A stretch of DNA of 64,000 bases from Planctomycetia bacterium (GTDB taxonomy: Bacteria; Planctomycetota; Planctomycetia; Pirellulales; PNKZ01), in assembly GCA_021413845.1 (NCBI GenBank), contig JAIOPP010000084.1, forward strand, positions 133,890-197,889. The letters are read 5' to 3'. Each line of letters begins with the position of its first letter. The stretch's first letter is position 1. The position numbers were made by a program, and so were the translations under genes. This document shows positions 52,972-61,887 of this stretch, piece after piece. The notes beneath the pieces were generated by a model. That model was not told the origin of the DNA. It ran no database searches and saw only the letters and a list, made by a program, of their open reading frames with translations.

Positions 52972-55053
52972 ATGATAAATACCTCCGTAGCGTGGTCTGA
53001 TCGGCATGATCAGCAATTGACACGCTTGGAACAGCTGTCTAGAGTTCCGTCGCTTAAAACTCCGTCAGGACGACGGCTCGTCGCAAACGACGATGCAATT
53101 TCAAGAAATTGCGGCGTTGCAATGGATATGCACAACAAAAAGTTTCTTCCGATCGCCGTGCGCGGCGTCGTCACCTTAGGACTCGCGCTGGTTCTAGCGG
53201 CGATTCATTATGGGGTGTACTTTCTGCGCTTCGAGGGGGAGCCGCCGGCTCCGTTCTTGGTCGGGCTGCAAGAGTCGCTCCTGCTTGTCGTCGCGCTGAA
53301 GACCACGGCGCTCGTGTGGTTCGGTTTGCATCGAGGTTGGGGCCGCTTCGTCACGTTTCACGATCTGATCGCGCTGGCCGAAGCGACCACGCTCGGTTCG
53401 CTCTTAATCGTGCTGGCCGATCATCTCTGGCTAACCGATCGCGCGATTCCGCGAGGAATCATCATCCTCGATTGGGGAACATCGGTCATCGTGCTCTGCG
53501 GTTTGCGTAGCGTCGGTCGGTCGATGCGCGATCGCTATCGGTTGCTGTTCGCGCGCGGATCGGTCGCGAAACGAGTGTTGATCGTCGGCGCCAACCATAC
53601 CGGCGAGAACCTATTGCGCTCGATCCATTTCAACGGCCGCATCGCATTCCAAGTCGTCGGCTTCATCGATCACGACGACCATCGGGTCGGTGAGCTTTTA
53701 GCAGGTGTGCCGATCGTCGGCGCGATCGAGCGCGCATGCCAACTCGCACGCAGCTATTCGGCGGAAGAAATCTTGATCACGGCCGGGGAAGTCTCCGGTC
53801 AAACGGTGCGGCGCGTCGTCGACGATTGCCGGCTGCAAGGGATTCGCGTTAAGATGTTGCCGAGTTACGAGCAATTGATCAACGGGCAAGTCGCCGTGAA
53901 GGTGCGCGACGTCGCCATCGACGATCTGCTGCATCGCGACCCCGTCAGCCTCGACACCGCACAAATCCATCAATGGCTCGAAGGCCGGACGCTGATGGTT
54001 ACCGGTAGTGCCGGAAGCATCGGGAGCGAAGTCTGTCGACAGTTGTTGCAGTTCGCGCCGGCGAAGATCGTCTTGGTCGATCGTTCGGAGAACGGTCAGT
54101 TTCATGTCGAGCGACAGATTCGCGAGCTCGCTCCGCATGTTCCGGTGGAAGTACGCATCGCCGATATCGCCGACACGGTTCGCATGGAGCAATTGTTTCA
54201 CGAACTTCGACCGGAGATTTTATTCCATGCGGCGGCCTATAAGCATGTGCCGTTGATGGAGCAAAATCCCGGCGAAGGGGTGAAGAACAACGTCGTGGCG
54301 ACCCGTCGCCTCGCCGACCTCGCCGATGAATTCGGTCTGCAAGCCTTCGTGCTCATCTCGACCGATAAGGCCGTGAACCCGACGAGCGTCATGGGTGCTT
54401 GCAAGCGGACGGCCGAACTCTACGTGCAATCGTTGGCCGAGCGCTCGAGTTGTCGATTCGTCACGGTGCGGTTCGGCAACGTGCTCGATAGCGCGGGGAG
54501 CGTCGTACCGATATTTCGCGAGCAAATCGCGCGCGGCGGTCCGGTAACGATCACCGACGAACGGATGCAGCGCTACTTCATGACGATTCCCGAGGCTGCA
54601 CAGCTGGTCATCCAGGCCGGGGCGATGGGCCAAGGGGGCGAGATCTTCGTGCTGGAAATGGGCGAGCCGGTTCGGATCGTCGACCTCGCGCACGATATGA
54701 TTCGGCTTTCGGGGCTCAACGTCGGGCAGGATATCGAAATCCAAGTGACCGGCCTTCGACCCGGCGAGAAGCTGTTCGAGGAATTGCACATCCACGGTGA
54801 GACGCATCAGCCGACGCGCCATCCGAAGATCCGAGTGGCAAAGTGCGCCACGACGATGAGTGCCGCGGAACTCGCAGACGAGCTTGATCATTTGCAGAGC
54901 CTCGTCGACGCTCCGGCCGATTTGATTCTCGGGCAGCTCCAAAAGCTGGTCGTCCAATATCGACCGGAGATCGTTGTTTCGTCGGGCCCGCGACTCTTTC
55001 ATCCTGAGAAGGAAGAAACCGACCGCGACGGAACTCGGCATCGGGCCGCTTAA
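52972..55053 (+). CDS. CapD/WbpM-type nucleotide-sugar 4,6-dehydratase
   Basis: 693 residues: about four N-terminal membrane spans, a CoA-binding-like domain (KRVLIVGANHTGENLLRSIHF), then a full SDR domain (MVTGSAGSIGSEVCRQLL, FHAAAYKHVPLMEQNP, STDKAVNPTSVMGACKR, VRFGNVLDSAGSVVPIF). Methionine replaces Tyr in the SDR triad, as is normal in PglF/WbpM. It should make UDP-4-keto-6-deoxy-HexNAc, which the WbpV-like SDR could reduce. The start may instead be at 53122 or 53128 (upstream 50 residues are not family-like). Confidence 0.93.
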   Translation: MINTSVAWSDRHDQQLTRLEQLSRVPSLKTPSGRRLVANDDAISRNCGVAMDMHNKKFLPIAVRGVVTLGLALVLAAIHYGVYFLRFEGEPPAPFLVGLQESLLLVVALKTTALVWFGLHRGWGRFVTFHDLIALAEATTLGSLLIVLADHLWLTDRAIPRGIIILDWGTSVIVLCGLRSVGRSMRDRYRLLFARGSVAKRVLIVGANHTGENLLRSIHFNGRIAFQVVGFIDHDDHRVGELLAGVPIVGAIERACQLARSYSAEEILITAGEVSGQTVRRVVDDCRLQGIRVKMLPSYEQLINGQVAVKVRDVAIDDLLHRDPVSLDTAQIHQWLEGRTLMVTGSAGSIGSEVCRQLLQFAPAKIVLVDRSENGQFHVERQIRELAPHVPVEVRIADIADTVRMEQLFHELRPEILFHAAAYKHVPLMEQNPGEGVKNNVVATRRLADLADEFGLQAFVLISTDKAVNPTSVMGACKRTAELYVQSLAERSSCRFVTVRFGNVLDSAGSVVPIFREQIARGGPVTITDERMQRYFMTIPEAAQLVIQAGAMGQGGEIFVLEMGEPVRIVDLAHDMIRLSGLNVGQDIEIQVTGLRPGEKLFEELHIHGETHQPTRHPKIRVAKCATTMSAAELADELDHLQSLVDAPADLILGQLQKLVVQYRPEIVVSSGPRLFHPEKEETDRDGTRHRAA

Positions 55054-55064
55054 GTTGTCGCCGG

Positions 55065-55517
55065 CTACTTCGCGCCCCAAACGCGCGAGTTCCAGAGCGG
55101 CGCTTCGGCTCGAATCATCTCTTGAAACTCCGGCGGGAGATCGACCAAGTCGGTGAGTCGGCGCAGCTCGAGTACTTCATGCCCCCGACCGACGGGGCAG
55201 CGCAGAGCCCATTGGATCGCAACCTCTTTCGAGGGAACATCGATCACGTAGAAGCCGCCGACGAGCTCCTTCGTCTCCGTAAACGGCCCATCGACGAGCA
55301 CTCGTTCGCCGTCGACGACCGAAACCTGCACGGCCGGATCCGCCGGATTCAAACCTTCGGAAGCGACTAACACGCCGGCCTTCGTCATCTCTTCATTGTA
55401 GCGCATGTAGGCCTTGATGAGATTCTCGTCGAACGCTTCATGCGCGGGATCGCAAGAGCCGAGTTCGTGGCCGGAAGAGGGCTGAGGAAGCGGGCGCGGA
55501 ATCATGATGAAGCGCAT
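55065..55517 (-). CDS. YciI-like (DGPF) domain protein
   Basis: 150 residues. DGPFTETKELVGGFYVIDVPSKEVAIQWALRCP is the hallmark of the YCII-related/DGPF family, often encoded with ECF sigma factors. None is present here. The small ferredoxin-like fold has a conserved His/Asp site in some relatives, but function is not established. It converges with capD 11 bp away. Confidence 0.88.
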   Translation of the reverse strand: MRFIMIPRPLPQPSSGHELGSCDPAHEAFDENLIKAYMRYNEEMTKAGVLVASEGLNPADPAVQVSVVDGERVLVDGPFTETKELVGGFYVIDVPSKEVAIQWALRCPVGRGHEVLELRRLTDLVDLPPEFQEMIRAEAPLWNSRVWGAK

Positions 55518-55817
55518 CTGCGTGGTGTCTCCTAAGCGATCTGTTGCGGAAGGCGTTCCGTGGCGAGTGTTGCCGGCGAGTCTTTACCTATCAGACGAAC
55601 GGCTCGGCGGCAAATCGACAAGCCGAACGAAAAAATATGAAAAAGATCGAAATCGTGCTATGTGTCTGCGCTTGGGCTTAGCTCTTGAAGTGAGCAAGGC
55701 GAGCGGTTTTCATGCGGCCCGCATGGCCTCGAGCTCGGTTCGCGCTTACACTGAAGAGACGGCTCCCGTCTCCTCACCGCTTGTTCTGCCGCTGCGTTTA
55801 TCGCCCGTTCATCGCCT
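55518..55817. other. Intergenic region between divergent genes
   Basis: 300 bp between the YciI-like gene (-) and the HlyD-like gene (+). It should contain both promoters, but neither pair is clear. No protein-like ORF or hairpin was found. Confidence 0.35.
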
Positions 55818-57152
55818 ATGTCTGCCGACACCACTCCGCGCTCCCCCTTAGGATCTTCCTCGCGCACACCGTCGGGCCTGCGCGATCAGGTCATGTCGCT
55901 GAGGTTGGGGCAAAAGGCACGCGCGCAACAAGGGATCGCTTGGGCTCGTTGGTTGGCCGCCGCCTTGATCGTCGCCGGATTGGTCGCCATCGTTTGGATT
56001 CAATACTCACCGACGTTCTCGAAGGATGTCGCTCAAAGCGGCGCAGCAGCGAAGACCGGCGCCGATGCAACTTCGTCTTCCGGTGCGACGACCTCGACTC
56101 GCGACTCTTCGGCGCAACGGAATCCGCCCGCCCCGAACACTCCGAACGCCTCTGCAAACTCGTCGGCGAACTCATCGGCAAACCAGCCGCCAGCTTCGCA
56201 GTCGCCGGCCGATGCGAAGGGGAAGATCGTCTTGGAGTCGAAAGGTTATCTTGTGCCGGCGCATCAGATCTTGGTGAGCCCGAAGGTGCAAGGGATGGTC
56301 GTGAAGCTCGATATCGAAGAAGGACGTCGGGTAAAGAAAGGAGACTTGCTCGCGCAGATCGAGAGCATCGAGTTCGAGCGCGACCATGATCGGGCCGTCG
56401 CTCTGCATGAGTTGGCGAAAGCGCGGCTTTTGGAAATGGAAAACGGCAGCCGGCCCGAGGAGATTTCGCAAGCCGAAGCCGAGCTAGGACAGGCCCAGGA
56501 AGAACTCCTCGACTTCGAGCGGACTTGGAAACGGAACGCCGAGCTTTGGAAAAGCCGATCCGTGACGGAGCAAGAACTTCAAAAGTCGGAGAGCCAATAT
56601 CTCTCGACGAAGCGCCGCATAGAGCGTTTGAGCTACGCTTTGCAATTGATGCGCAAGGGCCCGCGCGAAGAGCGGATCGTCGCGGCGCGTGCGGAAGCGA
56701 AGCAGTATGAGGCCGACGCGTTGAAGTCTGCCTGGAAGCTGAGTAACTGCAAAATTCTCGCACCGATCTCCGGCATCATCCTGAAGAAGAACGCCGAAGA
56801 GGGAAACATCGTCAACACGATGGCGATGAACGGTTCGTTCAGCCTTTGCGAGATGGCCGACCTCTCCGATCTCGAAGTCGACCTCGCGATCCAAGAGCGC
56901 GACGTCTCGCGGATCTTCGTCGGTCAGCATGCCCGCATTCGCTCGGAAGCATATCCCGAGCGAGTCTACGAGGGCTATGTTTCTCGCTTGATGCCGATCG
57001 CCGATCGAGCCAAGGGGGCGATTCCGGTGCGGGTCAAAGTGCGAGTGCCGACGAACGAAGAAGGGGTCTACCTGAAACCGGAGATGGGAGCGATCGTTTC
57101 CTTCTACGATTACACAGACCCCGGCAAGCCGGCCACGGCGACACTTCCTTAG
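55818..57152 (+). CDS. HlyD-family periplasmic adaptor (membrane-fusion protein)
   Basis: 444 residues. A hydrophilic N-terminus, a single span at about 45-63 (WLAAALIVAGLVAIVWIQY), a low-complexity Asn/Ser/Ala linker (ASANSSANSSANQ), the first lipoyl half (PKVQGMVVKLDIEEGRRVKKGDLLAQI), a coiled-coil hairpin (about 190-300), then the second lipoyl half (ILAPISGIILKKNAEEG) and the beta-barrel. It should bridge an inner-membrane pump to an outer component, but no transporter gene is adjacent; the partner must be elsewhere. Confidence 0.92.
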   Translation: MSADTTPRSPLGSSSRTPSGLRDQVMSLRLGQKARAQQGIAWARWLAAALIVAGLVAIVWIQYSPTFSKDVAQSGAAAKTGADATSSSGATTSTRDSSAQRNPPAPNTPNASANSSANSSANQPPASQSPADAKGKIVLESKGYLVPAHQILVSPKVQGMVVKLDIEEGRRVKKGDLLAQIESIEFERDHDRAVALHELAKARLLEMENGSRPEEISQAEAELGQAQEELLDFERTWKRNAELWKSRSVTEQELQKSESQYLSTKRRIERLSYALQLMRKGPREERIVAARAEAKQYEADALKSAWKLSNCKILAPISGIILKKNAEEGNIVNTMAMNGSFSLCEMADLSDLEVDLAIQERDVSRIFVGQHARIRSEAYPERVYEGYVSRLMPIADRAKGAIPVRVKVRVPTNEEGVYLKPEMGAIVSFYDYTDPGKPATATLP

Positions 57153-57608
57153 TCCCCTTTGGGGGCGACCGAAGTCCGATTCCCAGGCCGGTTCGCGAGC
57201 GTATTCGCTTTCTAGAACCGCAGGGGAACTATTCCGTCTTCCAATGCCCCTCTTTTCCGCAGTTTTGAGCCTGATTCGGCGTTGCCCTTTGCCGAGTCCG
57301 GATCGCTGCCGTCTTCCTTATATCTAGAGCAGCCGAAATGTCTTGCCGGCTTTCCTATCAGTGGTTCGATTTAGGTTGACTTACGGCACAAGCCGAAGAT
57401 ATAAATAGGGTTGGATGACAAGGCCGCGCGGCACTCCTTATGCGCGGTCTCCTGCCTCGACAAAACAACCCGCCTCCCACGAACGAATACCTGCCTTGCC
57501 GTTGCTAAGGTGCGCCGGCGAACTTCGGAAGATTTACAGATCCGAAATCGCGCGTCGAACCGTTTGCAATCCGCTGCTTTCTTCCCACCGAGATACGAAA
57601 GAGCCTTC
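57153..57608. other. Intergenic/leader region of the DUF1501 gene
   Basis: 456 bp with no convincing ORF (the DUF1501 frame is open back to 57411 but that stretch is Arg/Thr-rich and unlike the family). A promoter-like pair at 57376-57405 implies an untranslated leader of about 200 nt. Confidence 0.5.
57376..57405 (+). promoter_or_regulatory. Sigma70-like promoter for the DUF1501 gene
   Basis: TTGACT (57376-57381), 18-bp spacer, TATAAA (57400-57405), followed by AT-rich sequence in an otherwise GC-rich region. Strong by consensus. Confidence 0.6.
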
Positions 57609-59021
57609 ATGAGCCGCCGATTTTCTCGCTTAGGTTGCGAAGATGCCCGTAGCACGCTGACTCCCTCGCGCCGCAGCTTCTTGCAAATGGGAATGATGGG
57701 CCTCGGCGGATTGTCGCTGGCCGATGTCTTGCGCTCCGAAGCGAGTGCCGCGACCAATGCTTCGGCTTCCGGCCCGAAGGTGATCAATAAGCCGAGCAAC
57801 GTGAAGTCGGTCATCATCTTGTGGATGCGCGGCGGGCCGAGCCACATCGATATGTGGGATCCTAAGCCGGATGCTCCGGTCGAGTTCCGCGGCGAGTTCA
57901 ACACGATCGGCACCAATGTGCCGGGCATCAACCTGACCGATATGCTGCCGAATTCGGCCAAGATCATGGACAAATGGTCGATCGTGCGGAGCTTGCATCA
58001 CGCCGATGCGGGCCACTCGACCGGCGACCAAATGTGCTTCACCGGTTATGCCGCCGGACCGAGCGCCGACCAAAACTATCACCCCAGCTGCGGCTCGATC
58101 GTCGTCGAGCAACTGCAGAAGCGCGACACTTCGCTGCCGGCTTACGTGATGATTCCGAAGATGGTGCCCGGCACCAACTCGGCTTATCTCGGCGTGGCTT
58201 GCAAGCCGTTCGAGACGATCGCCGACCCGGCGGTGGAGGGCGAGTTCAAGGTTCCGAACTTCGCACCTACCGAGGGCCTGACGGTCGAACGTCTCGGCGA
58301 TCGCCGCTCGCTCTTGGCGCACTTCGACAGCTTCAAACGCGAACTCGACAACAGCGGCCACATGGTCGCGATGGATCGCTTCCAAGATCGAGCCTTGGAG
58401 ATTCTGACCTCGACGAAGGCCCAAAAGGCGTTCGATCTCGATAGCGAACCGGCTGCCGTCCGTGAGCGTTACGGCTTCATGCCGGCATTCGATCCGGGTG
58501 CCGCCGACCGCTGCGGCGCTCCGGCTTGGAGCCAGCGCATGTTGTTGGCTCGCCGCCTCGTCGAAGCCGGAGTCCGGCTCGTGACGGTCGACCTCCGCTG
58601 GTGGGACACGCACGTCAAAGGCTTCGAGTCCCTCCGCCAAGGCTTCTTGCCGCGCTGGGACAAGGCCTATCCCGCCCTCATCCACGATCTCGAAGAACGG
58701 GGCCTGTTGGAAACGACGTTGGTCGTCGCCTGGGGCGAGTTCGGCCGTACGCCGCGCGTGAACGCCAACGCCGGCCGCGACCACTACCCGAACGTGTTCA
58801 GTGCGGCCTTGGCCGGTGGTGCGATCAAGGGAGGTCGGGTACTCGGCTCGTCTGATGCGAAGGGTGCCTTCCCGAAAGACAATCCGAAGAGCCCGCAAGA
58901 CGTGCTGGCGACGATCTATCAGCACCTCGGCGTCGATATGGATAAGCACTACCTGAACAGCTCAGGACGTCCGATCAAGACGCTCCCGTTCGGCGACCCG
59001 CTCAAAGAGCTGATGAGCTAA
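57609..59021 (+). CDS. DUF1501 domain-containing secreted protein
   Basis: 470 residues with a Tat signal (RRSFLQMGMMGLGGLSLADVL, RR at residues 21-22). DUF1501 blocks are VIILWMRGGPSHIDMWDPKP, VRSLHHADAGHSTGDQMCFTG, VDLRWWDTHVKGF and VVAWGEFGRTPRVNANAGRDHYPNVFSAALAGG. The DxH/GGxSH-type residues point to a metal-dependent sulfatase/phosphatase-like fold, but its activity is unknown. It stands alone here without a DUF1553/DUF1549 partner. It overlaps the convergent ATP-grasp gene by 4 bp. Confidence 0.94.
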   Translation: MSRRFSRLGCEDARSTLTPSRRSFLQMGMMGLGGLSLADVLRSEASAATNASASGPKVINKPSNVKSVIILWMRGGPSHIDMWDPKPDAPVEFRGEFNTIGTNVPGINLTDMLPNSAKIMDKWSIVRSLHHADAGHSTGDQMCFTGYAAGPSADQNYHPSCGSIVVEQLQKRDTSLPAYVMIPKMVPGTNSAYLGVACKPFETIADPAVEGEFKVPNFAPTEGLTVERLGDRRSLLAHFDSFKRELDNSGHMVAMDRFQDRALEILTSTKAQKAFDLDSEPAAVRERYGFMPAFDPGAADRCGAPAWSQRMLLARRLVEAGVRLVTVDLRWWDTHVKGFESLRQGFLPRWDKAYPALIHDLEERGLLETTLVVAWGEFGRTPRVNANAGRDHYPNVFSAALAGGAIKGGRVLGSSDAKGAFPKDNPKSPQDVLATIYQHLGVDMDKHYLNSSGRPIKTLPFGDPLKELMS

Positions 59022-60316
59022 GCGCTGCTCAGCGTGGAATGCAGCAGTTCGCGAAGCTCTCGCTCCCTGCGGTCGAGTTCGGCCGTGAGCTTGGGTTCGT
59101 GCTCCGCCGCGGCAAACACGGTTGCCAGCGGCTCGTCGCGGCCTACGCTACTGCCAGCCGCCGGAATATCGGCCACGTCGGGCCAAGCCTCGGCCCGGGT
59201 TGTAGCGGCGTCGTTGCGGCGCTTAAGTAACTCACGCGTAAAGCGTTCGGGCACATTCGCGACGTCGACATCCGAATAGACGATCCGCTTCCCATGCGTC
59301 GTCGGTCCTTCCGGATAGAGCGCGAATCGATCTTTCAGTCCCGCTGCCGGCATCGTTTCTCGGCAGGCGGCGATATGGAGCCCGATGAGTGATTCGCCGC
59401 GCGCGCGCTCGATCAGCTCGACGCTTGCCGTGTAGCGCGGGTTGATTTCTAACAGCCAGGGAACCCGCATTTCGTCGATCAAAAAATCGATGGAAAAAAA
59501 TCCGAATAATTCGAATTCCTTGGTCGCTAGTCTTCCTATGTCTCCTAGTTTGTCGTCAAGAGAAGTCGTCACGAGCGACTCGAACGGCAGCGGCCCGACC
59601 GATCCGCCGTAGCGAAACGGTTGCACTTCGCGCGCACCGGGGCTCAACGACTGAAGCGAGAGACCTAATAGATACGTCTCATGATGTGTCGCGAGATAGA
59701 CGGCACCGAACGGCATCCCTTCGATGCGCCGTTGCAGGTAACGGTCGTCGTCGAAGAGATCGCCTTCCGAGCTAAGCGATTGCTCATGGGAGAACGGTAC
59801 GACTCCGAGCCCTCCCGACGATCGACGACGCTTCACCAGCCAGCGCTCGTCGCGCTGAATCGGAGTGCGAGCGGAGTCGTCGCCGGCCTCGCGGGTCGTC
59901 CCCATGAACCGCCGCGCGAACTCGGCCCGACTGAAGATCGACTCCGGAAACGAGACGCCATGCCGGCACGTCGTCTCTCGAACCGTCTCTTGAAGCCGGC
60001 GTGGGTCGCGAACCCGCCGCAAGACCTTGCCGGGGCTGCCGAGCAGTCGGCGCTCGGCGGCCAACTCGTCGACGACCTCGGGATGGTTCTCGAGTCCGCC
60101 GACGTAGAGCCAGTCGCATGCCGGCATCGTACGTGCGAGCGCGACGACGTCGCGCGGGAAGTTCCGGCTCCGGCGAACCTCGGCGACCTCGGCTAAGTCG
60201 GCATCGGCGAACAAGTCGATCGCGTACGGTCGGTATCCGCCACGCAACGCCGACTCGGCCGCGGCTCGCGCCGAGGCTCCGACGATCAGCAGCGGCTCCC
60301 CGGCGGCAGACGTCAT
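59018..60316 (-). CDS. ATP-grasp domain protein, candidate H4MPT-cluster ligase
   Basis: 432 residues. An N-terminal Rossmann-like pre-ATP-grasp domain (LLIVGASARAAAESALRGGY) is followed by an ATP-grasp fold: WLVKRRRSSGGLGVV (phosphate/adenine site), LQRRIEGMPFGAVYL and the metal-binding VPWLLEINPRYTASVEL. It lies close to fae and mtdB. ATP-grasp proteins (orf17 in Methylobacterium) are part of tetrahydromethanopterin C1 gene sets, so it may serve cofactor synthesis; this assignment is from context only. Confidence 0.82.
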   Translation of the reverse strand: MTSAAGEPLLIVGASARAAAESALRGGYRPYAIDLFADADLAEVAEVRRSRNFPRDVVALARTMPACDWLYVGGLENHPEVVDELAAERRLLGSPGKVLRRVRDPRRLQETVRETTCRHGVSFPESIFSRAEFARRFMGTTREAGDDSARTPIQRDERWLVKRRRSSGGLGVVPFSHEQSLSSEGDLFDDDRYLQRRIEGMPFGAVYLATHHETYLLGLSLQSLSPGAREVQPFRYGGSVGPLPFESLVTTSLDDKLGDIGRLATKEFELFGFFSIDFLIDEMRVPWLLEINPRYTASVELIERARGESLIGLHIAACRETMPAAGLKDRFALYPEGPTTHGKRIVYSDVDVANVPERFTRELLKRRNDAATTRAEAWPDVADIPAAGSSVGRDEPLATVFAAAEHEPKLTAELDRRERELRELLHSTLSSA

Positions 60317-60426
60317 AAAAACCCTATAAAGCCCGAGATTGCGGCATTTTTCGCTCGCTGCCGGCAGAGCCGACCGCCGTAGAGTTCACTCCTCCGACGA
60401 GCATGCTCCGGAGGCGTCCGGGCATG

Positions 60427-60463
60427 AAAAAAGCCGTCGCAAGGGCGGGACCTTGCGACGGCT
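60427..60463 (-). terminator. Intrinsic terminator of the CAP-domain gene
   Basis: On the minus strand a 13-bp perfect stem (AGCCGTCGCAAGG with its complement, 6-nt loop) is followed directly by TTTTTT. It lies about 55 bp downstream of the CAP-domain stop codon. Confidence 0.88.
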
Positions 60464-60518
60464 CGGATTCTAACAAGTCATGCCGGTCGGTGAACTAGGC
60501 CACCGAGCCGGCCGACGA

Positions 60519-60971
60519 CTAGCGGAGGAACTGGAGGCACCAGTAGACCCGACCGCTCGGCGAGGTGTAGGCAGCCGCACCGACGCGGTTCCAACCCCCG
60601 AGGATGTTGGCCCGATGGCCCGACGAGTTCATCCACACGTTCAAGACTTCGGTGCAGGTCCGTTGACCCATGGCGATGTTCTCGCCGACCGGCTTCGTGG
60701 TGTGTTGCATCCGGTGCGATGCGGCCATCCAGTTGGCATGCTGGCGGGCCGACTCGACCAAGCTCGGATCGATCACCAGCGGCTTCATCCCGCGGCGAAC
60801 GCGTTCGTTGTTCGTCATCTCCAAAACGGTCGATTCCGTCGACGTCAACTCAAAGACGTCCTTTTCGACCGGCGTCGCGGCGGGCGCTTCCTTGGCAGGC
60901 TCTTCGGCCCGCGCGCTTCCGAATCCGACGAGTACCGCCGCAAGGCACGTCAACATTAGCTGCTTCAACAT
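60519..60971 (-). CDS. Secreted CAP-domain (SCP/PR-1-like) protein
   Basis: 150 residues: signal peptide (MLKQLMLTCLAAVLVGFGSARA), a short acidic/Pro-rich linker, and one CAP domain with the conserved helices and motifs MTNNERVRRGMKPL, SARQHANWMAASHRMQHT, VGENIAMG, NVWMNSSGHRANILGG (GHR.NI) and YWCLQFL. The His pair typical of the CAP cleft is present. GGAGGTGGAG lies just before the ATG at 60971, fixing that start over an ATG 12 bp upstream. Function of bacterial CAP proteins is largely unknown. Confidence 0.92.
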   Translation of the reverse strand: MLKQLMLTCLAAVLVGFGSARAEEPAKEAPAATPVEKDVFELTSTESTVLEMTNNERVRRGMKPLVIDPSLVESARQHANWMAASHRMQHTTKPVGENIAMGQRTCTEVLNVWMNSSGHRANILGGWNRVGAAAYTSPSGRVYWCLQFLR

Positions 60972-61152
60972 CTCCACCTCCATTTGCAGACACTAGAAAC
61001 TTCGCTCGTCAGGCCGACCTGGGTGTCGCGATTCTCGACGAGCGTGTCGGTCGTACCGTCGACCCACGGGTCCTAGGTTGACGGTCGGCGCTTGACTCCG
61101 CAAGGGTCCAGGAAGGGGGGGAAGACTTTGACGCGCCTCTCGGGACGGGTTC

Positions 61153-61180
61153 TTGCAATCCCATTCGGATTTGTTATTGT
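61153..61180 (+). promoter_or_regulatory. fae: Possible promoter of fae
   Basis: TTGCAA (61153-61158), 16-bp spacer and TATTGT (61175-61180), about 57 bp before the fae ATG. Elements are moderate matches to the sigma70 consensus. Confidence 0.4.
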
Positions 61181-61236
61181 TTGGGTCGCAATCCAGCGCA
61201 CCCAGACCTTTCGAGCATGCGGGAGACGGACGAGAT

Positions 61237-61734
61237 ATGTCGATGTACATCGGAGAAGCTTTGGCCGGAGACGGCAATGAAATCGCCCATATCGATCTCT
61301 TGATCGGCGACAAGCAAGGCCCTGTAGGCAACGCTTTCGCAAACGCTTTGGCACGCCAAAGCGAAGGGCATTCGAACCTGTTGGCCGTGTTGACTCCGAA
61401 CGTCGCCGTGAAGCCGGCGACCGTGATGATCACGAAGGTCACGATCAAGGGTGCGAAGCAAGCCGTGCAGATGTTCGGCCCTGCGCAAGCCGCGGTCGCG
61501 AAGGCCGTCGCCGACTCGGTCGCCGAAGAAATCATCCCGAAGAACAAGGCCGAAGACCTTGTCATCGTTTGCGGCGTGTTCATCCACTGGCAAGCCGCCG
61601 ACGACAAGAAGATCTACGACTACAACTACGCCGCCACGAAGCAAGCGATCGCCAGCGCCATGCAAGGCAAGCCGACCGCCGACGAAATGATCGCCCAGAA
61701 GGATAAGGTCAAGCACCCCTTCCAAGGCTTCTAA
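61237..61734 (+). CDS. fae: Formaldehyde-activating enzyme
   Basis: 165 residues, close to the usual ~170 of Fae. It catalyses condensation of formaldehyde with tetrahydromethanopterin. The N-terminal block VGEALxGDGxEIAHIDL-type is present with the catalytic His H18 in NEIAHIDLLIG; GPVGNAFANAL and PATVMITKVTIK are further Fae signatures. GGGAG/GACGAG lies upstream of the ATG at 61237; the longer frame to 61153 is not used. A perfect terminator follows, so it is monocistronic. It supplies methylene-H4MPT to the next gene product. Confidence 0.97.
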   Translation: MSMYIGEALAGDGNEIAHIDLLIGDKQGPVGNAFANALARQSEGHSNLLAVLTPNVAVKPATVMITKVTIKGAKQAVQMFGPAQAAVAKAVADSVAEEIIPKNKAEDLVIVCGVFIHWQAADDKKIYDYNYAATKQAIASAMQGKPTADEMIAQKDKVKHPFQGF

Positions 61735-61763
61735 GCCAAGGCCGGTCGTCGCCAGAGAATCTC

Positions 61764-61805
61764 AATGCCAAGTCCGTCGGCCTGCCCGACGGACTTGGCA
61801 TTTTT
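61764..61805 (+). terminator. Intrinsic terminator of fae
   Basis: A 17-bp perfect inverted repeat (AATGCCAAGTCCGTCGG with its complement) and 5-nt loop CCTGC is followed by T residues, starting 30 bp after the fae stop. Confidence 0.9.
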
Positions 61806-61887
61806 CATAGCCGCATTTCGCCGTATTATCCTCGCTTCTCGTCTGAGCCGACCACTGACCACCGACCCCTGACCACTGCTTGCTCCC

